Origin: a virus
IMG/VR virus record: IMGVR_UViG_3300043424_000354
Span: 1-64,000 of that record
DNA: 64,000 bases
Direction: 5' to 3' (one strand)
Made by a program: the position numbers and the translations under genes. A model generated the notes under the pieces. That model made no database searches. It was not told the origin of the DNA and saw only the letters and a list, made by a program, of their open reading frames with translations. This document shows positions 23,455-32,506 of this stretch, one piece after another (position 1 is the stretch's first letter; each line of letters begins with the position of its first letter).

Positions 23455-24651
23455 TTACTTTTTAGCAGCAAGTTGGTCCAATGCACGGACATACTGACTG
23501 ACTGTTGATCCTTCGATGAACTCGTTGTCAACTCCATCGTCAAATTTATCTTCGGAAAGTGTTCTGTTCTTAGGGAAATAATTTTCCTTAATTACGTTTA
23601 GTTTTTCTTCGAAGATATCTGCATTCTCGAATTCTACATCAGCGACCAAAGATTTGAACTTTTCTGCGTCTGTCTTTGCGAGGTCTTCGACCACTACAGA
23701 GAAAACGCTTTCTTTCATAAGTTCGGTATTGGCATCGTGCAGTTCTACATTTGCAGCGATTGTTTCATCCAGTTTCGACGCAAGTTCGTCGATCTGGGTT
23801 TGCATTTCACCAAGAACATCATATTTTTCTTCGGGAACATCAATATAATGTTCCGCGAAAAGGTTTTTCATGCCTTCGATAAACGACTCAGTGACATCAG
23901 CACGGAGACCGTTTTCTACAGCAAGTTGGTTTTCCTCAATCCAATTTTCAATTACATAACCGAGATAGGAATCTACCTTCTCGACGAGTTCTGACTTATA
24001 TTCTTCCATCAATTCAGCAGCTTCTTCAACCAGACGGTCTTCGATGATTGCTACTTCATTGCTTACTCTTGCAACAACCATTGCTTCAAAAAGCGATGAT
24101 GCTTTGTTGCGGAAATCTTCTGTGAGATCTTCGTTACCGTCGAACAGAGTTGCGAGGTCGGTAGCGAATGATTCTTCTAGATCTTCATCTTCGTCTTCAT
24201 CTTCGAAGTCGTCTTCTAGATCTTCATCTTCTTCTGGGTCATATTCTTCTTGATGAACATTGCCCTTTGACGATGCCTGATTAACAACTGATGTTGGATC
24301 AGCAACAGTAGTGAAGTTTGGAGCAGCACCAGCACCACCTTGCGATAGTGTTCCTTGGTTGCTTCCCTTTACAGCACCAGCTTCTTTAGCACCTGGATTT
24401 TCTGTCTTGTCATCACGTTCGCTATCGATAGATGCATCTTGCGATGAACCCTGACGTGGATTAGTTGCATCGCCAGCAATCTTTGCTGGGATCGAAGAAT
24501 CCTTACCCTTTGCTGCGCCCATTGCACCAGCAGCAGGACTTGCTTGTGATGAACCCTGCATAGGATTGGTTGCGTCACCTGCTTCGGCAACAACACCCTC
24601 GGATAGTTGCTTCTTAGTCAGCAACTCTCTGATTTTGTTCTCTACACTCAT
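23455..24651 (-). CDS. 22: Prohead core scaffold gp22
   Basis: 398 residues (T4: 269), so much longer than T4. The N-terminal half is Ala/Gly/Ser-rich with repeated ATNP(M/R)QGSSQ motifs; a very acidic run (EEYDPEEDEDLEDDFEDE) follows at about 140; the C-terminal half is helical. High charge, helical character and the position between gp21 and gp23 identify it. The late box TATAAATA precedes it. Confidence 0.88.
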   Translation of the reverse strand: MSVENKIRELLTKKQLSEGVVAEAGDATNPMQGSSQASPAAGAMGAAKGKDSSIPAKIAGDATNPRQGSSQDASIDSERDDKTENPGAKEAGAVKGSNQGTLSQGGAGAAPNFTTVADPTSVVNQASSKGNVHQEEYDPEEDEDLEDDFEDEDEDEDLEESFATDLATLFDGNEDLTEDFRNKASSLFEAMVVARVSNEVAIIEDRLVEEAAELMEEYKSELVEKVDSYLGYVIENWIEENQLAVENGLRADVTESFIEGMKNLFAEHYIDVPEEKYDVLGEMQTQIDELASKLDETIAANVELHDANTELMKESVFSVVVEDLAKTDAEKFKSLVADVEFENADIFEEKLNVIKENYFPKNRTLSEDKFDDGVDNEFIEGSTVSQYVRALDQLAAKK

Positions 24652-24681
24652 TTGCTTCTCCTAAAAGTCGAGATTATATGA

Positions 24682-24689
24682 TATTTATA
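24682..24689 (-). promoter_or_regulatory. T4-type late promoter box TATAAATA (gp22)
   Basis: Exact TATAAATA overlapping the last bases of gp21, 31 bases before the gp22 ATG. Confidence 0.75.
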
Positions 24690-25353
24690 AAAACTTTGTT
24701 TTGCGTGAAACGCGATTCAGGAAAGATTCGAATACTGCAAGTTTCGCTTCTTCCAATTCTTTTTTGGTTGCTTTCTTAATATAACGCTTAGACATATCGC
24801 ATGCTTGCTCTGTCCAAACACCATTTACAACAACCCATTCTTTATTTTCCATGATGCCCTGAACAAACGCATCAGGAGCAGAAGGATCTGCTACGATATC
24901 GGCAGCAGTAGCAAGATAGAAATCGCTCTGCACTTCATTGATACCATCTTTGTTCGCTTTCAGTGTTCCCATACCACGGGAAGAAACACCAAGTTTAGCA
25001 CCACCTTCAATCAGACCCTTAGCAATATTACCCATTGGTGTATCCATAAGTTTTGCCTTACCAATATAGTTGTCTCCATCTTCTCTGAGAGAAACAATCA
25101 TATGGGAAACACGATCTAGATTAATCGATGGACCATCTGGGTGACCGAGTTCTCCGAGCGCACGATTTGACTTGACATAACTTTCGTTGTATCTGTCGAC
25201 TTCTTTCTGCATAATCTCCTTTGGATAAACACGCCCATTGCGGTTTTGGAGATTTGACTGGAGGAAGATACCTTCGATAAAGTGTGTCTTCTTACCGTTT
25301 GTTTCTTCGGTAAGGATGTTGATGTCTTCAACGACTTCAGTAATTAGTTTCAT
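24685..25353 (-). CDS. 21: Prohead protease gp21
   Basis: 222 residues (T4: 212). Serine protease that trims the scaffold and gp23 during head maturation. GELGHPDGPSINLDRVSH gives the catalytic His (H71, with H84 nearby) and LGVSSRGMGTL the nucleophile serine (S124 or S125). Its ATG overlaps the stop of the upstream gene (TAATG). Position between core proteins and gp22 matches T4. Confidence 0.93.
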   Translation of the reverse strand: MKLITEVVEDINILTEETNGKKTHFIEGIFLQSNLQNRNGRVYPKEIMQKEVDRYNESYVKSNRALGELGHPDGPSINLDRVSHMIVSLREDGDNYIGKAKLMDTPMGNIAKGLIEGGAKLGVSSRGMGTLKANKDGINEVQSDFYLATAADIVADPSAPDAFVQGIMENKEWVVVNGVWTEQACDMSKRYIKKATKKELEEAKLAVFESFLNRVSRKTKFL

Positions 25354-25730
25354 TATCCTAGATCTCCTTGGTTCTGGTGGGACTGAGGACCATAACCAGA
25401 GACCTTAGCAAGTTCGAGAACTACTGCTCCAGTTCCTGAAGAAAAATCGACAACAATGTCTGATTCATTTTCTTCATTGTCGGACCATCCCATAAATTCC
25501 ATCTTACCAGTTCCGGAAAGGTAATAAAGAACTACACTATTTCTAGTGACAGTTGCAGTAGAACCTACTGACAGCGCCCAGTGAATGGTGCGAATATTCG
25601 CCTTTGGTGAAGACTGAGTTTCTGAAGATTTCTTCAGATCAGTTGCAAGCGCAATGGTAGCGGATCCTGTGCCACGCACCTTTACCACACCATGGACCTG
25701 TGTTAGTTTTAGAACCGCTTTAGTCGCCAT
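25353..25730 (-). CDS. Putative head-associated beta-rich protein
   Basis: 125 residues, Val/Thr/Ser-rich and strand-forming (ATKAVLKLTQVHGVVKV, TATVTRNSVVLYYL, GTGAVVLELAKVSGYG). No named family is recognised. Its place inside the head gene block between gp68-like and gp21 suggests a head decoration or core protein; it is absent from T4 at this position. Confidence 0.6.
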   Translation of the reverse strand: MATKAVLKLTQVHGVVKVRGTGSATIALATDLKKSSETQSSPKANIRTIHWALSVGSTATVTRNSVVLYYLSGTGKMEFMGWSDNEENESDIVVDFSSGTGAVVLELAKVSGYGPQSHQNQGDLG

Positions 25731-25740
25731 TTGTTAATCC

Positions 25741-26256
25741 TTACTGGTATCTTGCTTTCTTTGCATTACGCAAAACTTTGAAATCGTGTCCATCAATTTT
25801 ACCATTCTTATTGGCATCAATCTTGTGTTGATTGCCCTTTAGTTCTTCGTCGGTCTGCTCGATCTCTTCAGTCTTCAGACTTTCGCCACGTTTGACAAGT
25901 TGCTTGCCAGACATGTTAGCACCCTTTGATCTTTTACGAAGTGTCTTGGTGTCCTTCTGATCCTTCGACCAATCACCACCACCCATCTTCATCTTGTCGA
26001 CGATAGCATTACCTTGAGCACGTGCTTTCTTGCGGTAACCTTTAAGTGTGTCGGTTGAAAGTTCTTCAAGTTCTTCTACTTCTTCCTTGACACCACGATC
26101 TGCTTCTAACTTGGCAGCGATTGCCATCTGACGACGCTTCTCTGCGCTCTTACCCTGGAATTGGGGCGCATCAGAATCCTGGAAATCCTTAATCACATCG
26201 CCCATTTTTGTCTTGGCGATATTAATTCTTTCTAGTAATTCCTTATAAGTCAGCAT
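25741..26256 (-). CDS. 68: gp68-like prohead core protein with EF-hand-like loop
   Basis: 171 residues, at the position of T4 gp68. The N-terminus is helical (TYKELLERINIAKTKMG), followed by FQGKSAEKRRQMAIAAKLEAD, a segment typical of aquatic T4-like head proteins, and a basic, lysine-rich middle. Near the C-terminus DANKNGKIDGHDF has the EF-hand/dockerin loop spacing of calcium ligands. Calcium binding is inferred. It overlaps the gp67-like gene by 14 bases. Confidence 0.68.
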   Translation of the reverse strand: MLTYKELLERINIAKTKMGDVIKDFQDSDAPQFQGKSAEKRRQMAIAAKLEADRGVKEEVEELEELSTDTLKGYRKKARAQGNAIVDKMKMGGGDWSKDQKDTKTLRKRSKGANMSGKQLVKRGESLKTEEIEQTDEELKGNQHKIDANKNGKIDGHDFKVLRNAKKARYQ

Positions 26257-26479
26257 CGTCTTCTCCTGCGTCTTCTAATGTATCGTCTTCGGAATCGTCT
26301 TCGAACTGATCATCTTCATCATCTTGCGGATTGCCAAACATATTTGATGCTACGGTTTCCCTATGAGCATCTAATGCTGCACCTGCTTTTAGATCCATAA
26401 TATCATTAAAAACTTGTTCTGCGTCCGCTAGTGTTCCGTTTTCGATATTATTTATTAAGTCTGCTACACTCTGTGTCAT
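26243..26479 (-). CDS. 67: gp67-like prohead core protein
   Basis: 78 residues: a helical N-terminus (SVADLINNIENGTLADAEQVFNDIMD) and a strongly acidic tail (DDEDDQFEDDSEDDTLED). Size, charge pattern and place directly after gp20 match T4 gp67, the small core protein cleaved to internal peptides. Confidence 0.8.
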   Translation of the reverse strand: MTQSVADLINNIENGTLADAEQVFNDIMDLKAGAALDAHRETVASNMFGNPQDDEDDQFEDDSEDDTLEDAGEDDADL

Positions 26480-26480
26480 A

Positions 26481-28031
26481 TTATTGTCCTTGTTGATTGT
26501 CTACTGGTTGTTGATTATCTGGTTGCAGTGATGAAAAATCAGCAGGTGGAACCTCAGGCGGACTCGCTTCGTTCTCTGCTTCAATTTCAGCAATTTCATC
26601 ATCTGTCAACTTTAGGATATGCTTCTGAACATATTCCTTACTATACAATGAACCAATATAGTTTGCCATACCGTTAAGAATTTCAATACGAGATTGAAGA
26701 ATCTGTTGTTCTTTTGATTCAGTGTAGAATGCATCGGTCGCATATCTATACTGAATGTTGTCTCTAATCTTATCCCAATCATCCTCTGTGATAATACCCT
26801 TCAGTATTAACTGAGTCTTAAGGAGATCGTCAAACAATAGTGAGAAACGACGACGCAACTTAGCAATGAACTTGGTGAACTTCCATTCGTCGCGATTGAT
26901 TTCCGCCGCACGACCAAAGTTTAAACCAGACTGCTGTTGTAGTCTCGAGATAGGAACGTTCAACGCTTGATATAGTTTACGTTGGAAGAATTCTACGTCT
27001 TGGATCTGACCAAGATTTTCTCCACCAGGAAGTGTTTCAATCTGAGTGCCACGACCACCTTCACGGCGAGGCAACCAGAAGTCTTCAAGCATCGACATAA
27101 ATTTCTTGTCGTCGCGGATTTCACCAGTGTTAGAATCATAAACGATCTTGTTACGATACTGGTTCATAATACCCTTGAGGTATTGTTCCGCTTTGATTTT
27201 TGGAAGATTACCAACGTCAACGTAAAACACTCTACGCTCTGGAGCACGAGTAATACGATAAATGACCAGTGCGTTTTCCATCATACGCAACTGGTTAGCA
27301 GGACGAATTGCCTTATGTAAGTATGATAGACCAACGTTCTTATCCTGATCAACAAGACCAGAAGGAACATGGCATATAGCGTCCTTAGTAATCTTCAGCA
27401 TATTTGAAGTGCTGGAATAATCATTGACATTTGCTGTCTTCTGATTTACTACACCCTTTTCATTGTAAAGGAAGTATTCTTCAACCTTCTTAATGAAATC
27501 TACGCCAGACTTGGTTTCTTTTTCCTTGATAATCTCACGAACCTTTTTAATCTTTCGTGGATCGATGTAACGAACATCAGTAATACCCTGTTTAGGATTT
27601 GCCGTGTCAATAACTTTATGGAAGAAAAGTCTGCCGTCGATATACCAACGGCGGAAGTAGTCTTGCGCTCTGAGTTTAAAATCAAGAACTCTAAGGATTT
27701 CTTCGAATTCTCTCTCAATGTCTTTCTTAATTCCAGCGGAAAGTTTTACTTCATCGAGATTAATTTTGATTGGATCTTCATCATCAAGATTGGAAATTGA
27801 ATCATTAACAATGTCATCAATTGCTGTGTCGACATCTGCCATACCAGCAATGTCGCGGTAGCGTCTGATCAATTCTTGTTCGGTGCTGGCAGTTCCATCT
27901 AGATCTAGATATGTACCGTAGTAACCACCTGCTTTAATCGCATCTGTGCCACCATCGTCTGTCGGAGCCACGAACGATTTTTCCGTTGGTGGCTCCGAAG
28001 ACCTCGTAATCTTATAACCAAAAATTTCCAT
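26481..28031 (-). CDS. 20: Portal protein gp20
   Basis: 516 residues (T4: 524). Dodecameric portal ring through which DNA enters and leaves. Typical blocks: ELIRRYRDIAGMADVDTAIDDIVNDSI, RRWYIDGRLFFHKVID, RAPERRVFYVDVGNLPK, the GGRGTQIETLPGGENLGQI segment, and RRRFSLLFDDLL. The C-terminus is Gln/Pro-rich. A long inverted repeat lies within its first 25 codons. Confidence 0.96.
   Translation of the reverse strand: MEIFGYKITRSSEPPTEKSFVAPTDDGGTDAIKAGGYYGTYLDLDGTASTEQELIRRYRDIAGMADVDTAIDDIVNDSISNLDDEDPIKINLDEVKLSAGIKKDIEREFEEILRVLDFKLRAQDYFRRWYIDGRLFFHKVIDTANPKQGITDVRYIDPRKIKKVREIIKEKETKSGVDFIKKVEEYFLYNEKGVVNQKTANVNDYSSTSNMLKITKDAICHVPSGLVDQDKNVGLSYLHKAIRPANQLRMMENALVIYRITRAPERRVFYVDVGNLPKIKAEQYLKGIMNQYRNKIVYDSNTGEIRDDKKFMSMLEDFWLPRREGGRGTQIETLPGGENLGQIQDVEFFQRKLYQALNVPISRLQQQSGLNFGRAAEINRDEWKFTKFIAKLRRRFSLLFDDLLKTQLILKGIITEDDWDKIRDNIQYRYATDAFYTESKEQQILQSRIEILNGMANYIGSLYSKEYVQKHILKLTDDEIAEIEAENEASPPEVPPADFSSLQPDNQQPVDNQQGQ
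27964..27996 (-). repeat. Inverted repeat inside the first codons of gp20
   Basis: GGAGCCAC (27964-27971) pairs with GTGGCTCC (27989-27996), and AACG (27973-27976) with CGTT (27984-27987), one G-G mismatch between them, around a 7-base loop. It covers codons about 12-22 of gp20. Confidence 0.7.
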
Positions 28032-28046
28032 TATATCAAATTACTC

Positions 28047-28565
28047 TTACAGGGTGTTTGTTAGGTAGTGAGAGTAGTTGAAGGTTACTGTGAACTCTTC
28101 AATTACATCGTTCTGACCATATTGTAGAGCAATTTCTGACATGTTGATTGGGAACGAGTTATACAGGGTGTATTCCATCAGAACTTCGTCGTTACGATCA
28201 AGATGCTGGACAAGGATGTCTGCTTGATAGTCTGTTGGAGATAGAACACCTGTATTCAATTCCAGATCATTCATTCCGTTCATCCACTCTTCGAATGGTT
28301 TACGGAGTGACATTTCAGTATCGTTTACAATAGTGATTGTCCAAGGATCGAAGATACGCTCGCCAGCAAGTTTGACTTCGCGACCACGATATTGAACGAG
28401 AGTTGGGTTTACTGTTGATGCAGGAAGAGCAGCGCCAGTAACCAGCAGCGAGTATTCTCTATCAGGAACAGATGTTACATATCCTGGGAAGTTGAGAAGT
28501 ACGCGGAATTGGTTTGGACGAGCACCACCAGCACCTAGTAACCCTTTAAACTTTGAAATATCCAT
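28047..28565 (-). CDS. 19: Tail tube protein gp19
   Basis: 172 residues (T4: 163). Major tail tube subunit. The blocks ARPNQFRVLLNFPGYV, YSLLVTGAALPASTV, YRGREVKLAGERIFDPWTITIVND and FEEWMNGMNDLE, then FPINMSEIALQYG, are characteristic. It lies directly downstream of the sheath gene, as in T4. Confidence 0.95.
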   Translation of the reverse strand: MDISKFKGLLGAGGARPNQFRVLLNFPGYVTSVPDREYSLLVTGAALPASTVNPTLVQYRGREVKLAGERIFDPWTITIVNDTEMSLRKPFEEWMNGMNDLELNTGVLSPTDYQADILVQHLDRNDEVLMEYTLYNSFPINMSEIALQYGQNDVIEEFTVTFNYSHYLTNTL

Positions 28566-28586
28566 ATTAGATTTCTCCTATAATTC

Positions 28587-28594
28587 TATTTATT
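28587..28594 (-). promoter_or_regulatory. Variant late box AATAAATA before gp19
   Basis: Minus strand AATAAATA, one base off the late consensus, between gp18 and gp19, 22 bases before the gp19 ATG, the same spacing as the exact boxes. Confidence 0.45.
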
Positions 28595-28601
28595 CGGGTT
28601 A

Positions 28602-30323
28602 TTAGGCACCAACTTCTTCGAACGAAACGCTTGTGCGAGTCGCGATGAAGTTTAGGTAGATGAAGTTGATTGACTTAGCAGGTTTGATGTAGATGTCTGC
28701 AACAAACTCGTTACGGTCAATTACTTCGCCAGTGTTATTTGTTTCGTCGCAAACGACACGGAAGTCATAGATACCACGGCGACCACGAACATCGCGGAGG
28801 AATGGTTCTACTAGCGACTTGAACTGCGCACGAGTAAACACGTCGTTGAACTCGAACAGTTGATACTTAGCAGCAGTCGAGATTGCCTTCTCAAGAACGA
28901 TGAACAGACGACGAACATTGATGCGGTCGAATGCCGATGGTTTTGCTAGAAGTGTCTTATCGCCGTAAAGAACAACACCCTGTCCTGGGAACGACACAAC
29001 TGGGTTGATGCCATTCTTGTAAAGAGTATCACGGTCTGTTTGGTTTGGCGAATAAAGCAACTTTACGCAGTTCTTGATTGCACCACGGTTGAAACCAGCA
29101 GGTGACCACCAAGGATCATTTGTCTGGTCGGTACGAGCGCAGAGACCTGCTGTATCAGCGTTCAGTGGAACGTAGACGTAACTATCGTTATACTTGTCGT
29201 ACTGAACCTTCCAACCTGAATCCATAACAGCGTATGAAGTCGAACGATCGAGAGTTGAGTTTCTGTATGTTACGATATCTGCTGCTTCATCACCAGCATT
29301 GTTTTGCACTGCTGCAAGTGGTGGTGAGAGGAAAGCAACGCAATCAAGACGATCAAGAACAACGTTATCAATAACGTGCTGAGCAACAGCAACAGCATGG
29401 TTGCCCGTCAGAAGAAGCGATACGTCAACTAGTTCCTTGTTTGCAAACAGATCGTAACCTACGTTGATGTCCCCAGATGCAGGAGCAGCATCAACACCAC
29501 CTGCTAGACTGAATGTAGCAATTTCGCCACCAACAGTCCACGCTGTATTGTCGATATCTTCGATTGTTGCGAATGTAGAAGTAGCAGCATTACCCCAGTG
29601 AGCATTACCGCCTGTTGATGTAGCACCAGTTGATGGGTGATCCATCCACCAGATATACTTCGATTGAGCATTGATGATGTTCTTGTAGTAGTTTGAAGAA
29701 CCATCGTTATTCTTAGCATCATTTGCCTTTGAAACAAACGCAAACTTTTCTAGAACAGTTCCTGCTGTTCCAGTGAACAGACCGTCTTCGTCAACAACGA
29801 TAACGTGTAGTTCGTCATCAACGCCACCAACATTGGAAGCATAAGTTGATGTGCCTGGAGCAGCATCAAATTGCGCTTCGTATGCCCAACCATCGTAGGT
29901 TGAAGAGTCAGCAATAGAAACCTTCAGCGAGTTACCAGTTGCACCAGCATACTTTGCTGCCCATGGTCCAACAGCACCTTCGCCCGCAAAATATGATGCG
30001 GTGTAGTCATCTTCGTTTTTGATTAGAACCGCAGTGCCATCAGCAACAGCATTCTTTGCTGTATCTCCGACTACGCGAACCAATTGAAGGTTGTTACCGT
30101 AACCAAGAAAGTTAGCAGCGGTGTGAAAGTGAACTGTTGTTGTGCTTGTTGGTTTACCAAACTCGCGCACGAGTTGGTTTTCTGACGAAATTGTTTGAAT
30201 TTCGTTTACAGGACCCCAGAGGAAGTAACCAACGTATCCGCCCGCAGAACTTGAAACTGCTGGTACGACGTTAGTAAGATCCTTCTCAGTAACTAGGACT
30301 CCTGGCGATAATTGAAATGCCAT
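28602..30323 (-). CDS. 18: Tail sheath protein gp18
   Basis: 573 residues (T4: 659). Contractile sheath subunit. Landmarks: LSPGVLVTEKDLTNVVPAVSSS, YFLWGPVNEIQTISSENQLVREFGKP, WWSPAGFNRG, NGINPVVSFPGQGVVLYGDKTL, FDRINVRRLFIVLEKAI and FKSLVEPFLRDVRGRRGIYDF. The variable outer domain (about residues 120-290) is shorter than in T4. Strong SD and a late box precede it. Confidence 0.96.
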   Translation of the reverse strand: MAFQLSPGVLVTEKDLTNVVPAVSSSAGGYVGYFLWGPVNEIQTISSENQLVREFGKPTSTTTVHFHTAANFLGYGNNLQLVRVVGDTAKNAVADGTAVLIKNEDDYTASYFAGEGAVGPWAAKYAGATGNSLKVSIADSSTYDGWAYEAQFDAAPGTSTYASNVGGVDDELHVIVVDEDGLFTGTAGTVLEKFAFVSKANDAKNNDGSSNYYKNIINAQSKYIWWMDHPSTGATSTGGNAHWGNAATSTFATIEDIDNTAWTVGGEIATFSLAGGVDAAPASGDINVGYDLFANKELVDVSLLLTGNHAVAVAQHVIDNVVLDRLDCVAFLSPPLAAVQNNAGDEAADIVTYRNSTLDRSTSYAVMDSGWKVQYDKYNDSYVYVPLNADTAGLCARTDQTNDPWWSPAGFNRGAIKNCVKLLYSPNQTDRDTLYKNGINPVVSFPGQGVVLYGDKTLLAKPSAFDRINVRRLFIVLEKAISTAAKYQLFEFNDVFTRAQFKSLVEPFLRDVRGRRGIYDFRVVCDETNNTGEVIDRNEFVADIYIKPAKSINFIYLNFIATRTSVSFEEVGA

Positions 30324-30383
30324 ATTCTTCTCCTCGTTTTAAAAACTTGACAATTGCCACTGTCTTCTTTGTTTCTATGCTTT

Positions 30384-30391
30384 TATTTATA
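30384..30391 (-). promoter_or_regulatory. T4-type late promoter box TATAAATA (gp18)
   Basis: Exact TATAAATA in the gap between gp17 and gp18, 61 bases before the gp18 ATG. Confidence 0.8.
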
Positions 30392-30402
30392 ATTCACTCA
30401 AT

Positions 30403-32040
30403 TTATAGTAACCACCCTCGCTTATCGGAGTCCCGATCAACAGTCCATAAATCTCCACTATTATCTATAAAAGTCTCATCTTCAAGACCAGATGTTAGTA
30501 TACCAAACGGTGTCAATTCTTCTTCGATTTGCTTCATTTGACTATCGTATAGTTTCTTTCTAATGTCAATATCAGTCAAGTCTCTAAAGTAAGTATTGCT
30601 TGTTACCCATGCAAATAAAACCAAACTCATCACAAGGTCATCAAAGTAACCTTCATCTGCCATCCAACTTCCCTGCTTTTCAATGAAAGTCGAGAACTCG
30701 GAAATACTATCAGCATCAAATATCAATAATTTATTTTCTTCCAATAAGGATTTAAGCGTAAAACACCCCTGACGTTTGACCTGTTTGGTCATCCGAACGC
30801 CCATTTGGGTTGCTTTTCCGAATCCTGGAGATAGATACTGCTTGTTGGTATCCTTCGCAGTTGTTAAAATATTATCATATTCTAATTCGCTGTGTAAAAT
30901 ATCTGCGACTTGTTGTCCGATGTCATTAATTTCGATCATGACATGGGCATTATTATAATCCCTTGCCACTTTGTTCACAATATTTGGATACAACATTGGC
31001 GGAATTTTGTTGTTTCTATATTTAGCGACCAATTTATACGGTACTTCTGTTGCATCGATGACAGTAAATGCCGAGTAGTCGCCTCCGATACCTCTTGCAG
31101 TGTCAACGCCCATTACATAAGTTCTATCTGGGAGAGGATCTTCGAAAATATCCAACCCGTCTTTCATATAGATTGGGTCAATAGAACTCATTGCGCCAAG
31201 AGTTTTTGCAGCGATAAGAGTGTTGCTCGACCCAAGGAAATTACAGAGAACTTCTTGGTTGAATTTCAATTCACCAAGTAGTCGTAACTGTTCTTCTGCC
31301 CAAGCATCATCACGTCCTGGAATCTCAGTGTATGGAATGAACATTGGTTCGAATCCATTGGCACCTTTTTCTGCTTCGTTCCAGAATTTCCAGAAGTGAT
31401 TATATCCAAGAGGTGTTGAAGTCAACAGAATCTTAGTTGTCTGACCAGCAGAAATTGTAGGATAAACGGAAGCGAAAAACTGTTCTGCGACAGTGTTTGG
31501 AATAATCGCCGCTTCGTCGATATACAACCAGTTAACCGACTTACCGCGAATACCAGATGCAGTCGTAGCAGCAGTGAATACCTTTGACCCGTTTTCTAAT
31601 TCAACGTCACCCTTGTTCCAGGTTCTTACGCCTTGCTGCATCCAGATTGGCAGATTCTCATACATACCTTGATAACGAGACATTACTTCTCGAGCAGCAG
31701 CAGTTTTGTTCGCCATGATAGCAACGGTCTTGGCATCTTGGAACAATGTATACCACAGAATACAAGCAGCAGATGTAATAGTCTTACCCTGCTGACGACC
31801 TTCCATCAAGATCGCCTTACGATGATTTAAAATATGGTGAACTTTGCGCTTCTGGCATTCATATAATTTGAACAACTGCAGACCATGGTCAAGTGTGACG
31901 ATCTGACAATAGTTCTCAATAAAATAAATTGGATCATCCTGACACTTGATCAGTTCTTCCAGTTGCTCTTGTGTAAAGGTATGTTTGTAACCAATCGGTT
32001 TTAAGTTAATATTACCGTGGTAGGAATTGTCGTCACTCAT
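30403..32040 (-). CDS. 17: Terminase large subunit gp17
   Basis: 545 residues (T4: 610). DNA-packaging motor ATPase and nuclease. The ATPase domain has Walker A MEGRQQGKTITS (about 79-90) and Walker B WLYIDEAAII. The RNase H-like nuclease shows VMGVDTARGIGGDYSAFTVID, VMIEINDIG and the C-terminal FDDLVMSLVLFAW with its acidic residue. It overlaps gp16 by 8 bases. Confidence 0.97.
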   Translation of the reverse strand: MSDDNSYHGNINLKPIGYKHTFTQEQLEELIKCQDDPIYFIENYCQIVTLDHGLQLFKLYECQKRKVHHILNHRKAILMEGRQQGKTITSAACILWYTLFQDAKTVAIMANKTAAAREVMSRYQGMYENLPIWMQQGVRTWNKGDVELENGSKVFTAATTASGIRGKSVNWLYIDEAAIIPNTVAEQFFASVYPTISAGQTTKILLTSTPLGYNHFWKFWNEAEKGANGFEPMFIPYTEIPGRDDAWAEEQLRLLGELKFNQEVLCNFLGSSNTLIAAKTLGAMSSIDPIYMKDGLDIFEDPLPDRTYVMGVDTARGIGGDYSAFTVIDATEVPYKLVAKYRNNKIPPMLYPNIVNKVARDYNNAHVMIEINDIGQQVADILHSELEYDNILTTAKDTNKQYLSPGFGKATQMGVRMTKQVKRQGCFTLKSLLEENKLLIFDADSISEFSTFIEKQGSWMADEGYFDDLVMSLVLFAWVTSNTYFRDLTDIDIRKKLYDSQMKQIEEELTPFGILTSGLEDETFIDNSGDLWTVDRDSDKRGWLL

Positions 32041-32506
32041 GGTCTATGATTTTTTCTTTTTCCGCTTTCAATGCTTTAAGAAGATCCTGCGTAGAACCAG
32101 CAAACACAATATTATTTTGCGTGTCGATGTTTTGGTTCTTTGGTTTATCTTCTTCCTTCAGTTTCTTTTTTGCTTGTTGTAGTTTCAGAAGATCTTGTGC
32201 AGCATCACCCGTTGTTTTGATCAACTGACCGACAACTTCATAAGCACGAGGACTGTCGCTGGCAAGTGCAACGTTTAGCATTCCATCAAGTGCTTGTTGA
32301 CTCTTGTCAATAAGAGCATTGAGTTTTTTTCTGGCGGTTTGATAATCATCTTCGATGTCATCGCCTGTTGAAATGATTTCAGGAACTGCAGGTTGATCAA
32401 CCACAACAGGAACCTCAGAGACTACTTCGACTGCATTAGGAGTTTCTGTTGTTTCGGTTCCGAATAGTTCGTCAAGATCTCTATAATTATTGTTCATAGA
32501 CTTCAT
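32033..32506 (-). CDS. 16: Terminase small subunit gp16
   Basis: 157 residues from ATG 32506 (GGAG eight bases upstream, within the end of gp15). The central coiled coil (DDYQTARKKLNALIDKSQQ) and SPRAYEVVGQLIKTTGDAAQDLLKLQQ match T4 gp16 (EDDYGVVRRNM, DSPRHMEVFATLMGQM). It recognises DNA for packaging and stimulates gp17. The NNIVFAGSTQDLLKAL tail matches T4 NATVFMGSPTEL. Confidence 0.92.
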   Translation of the reverse strand: MKSMNNNYRDLDELFGTETTETPNAVEVVSEVPVVVDQPAVPEIISTGDDIEDDYQTARKKLNALIDKSQQALDGMLNVALASDSPRAYEVVGQLIKTTGDAAQDLLKLQQAKKKLKEEDKPKNQNIDTQNNIVFAGSTQDLLKALKAEKEKIIDHE

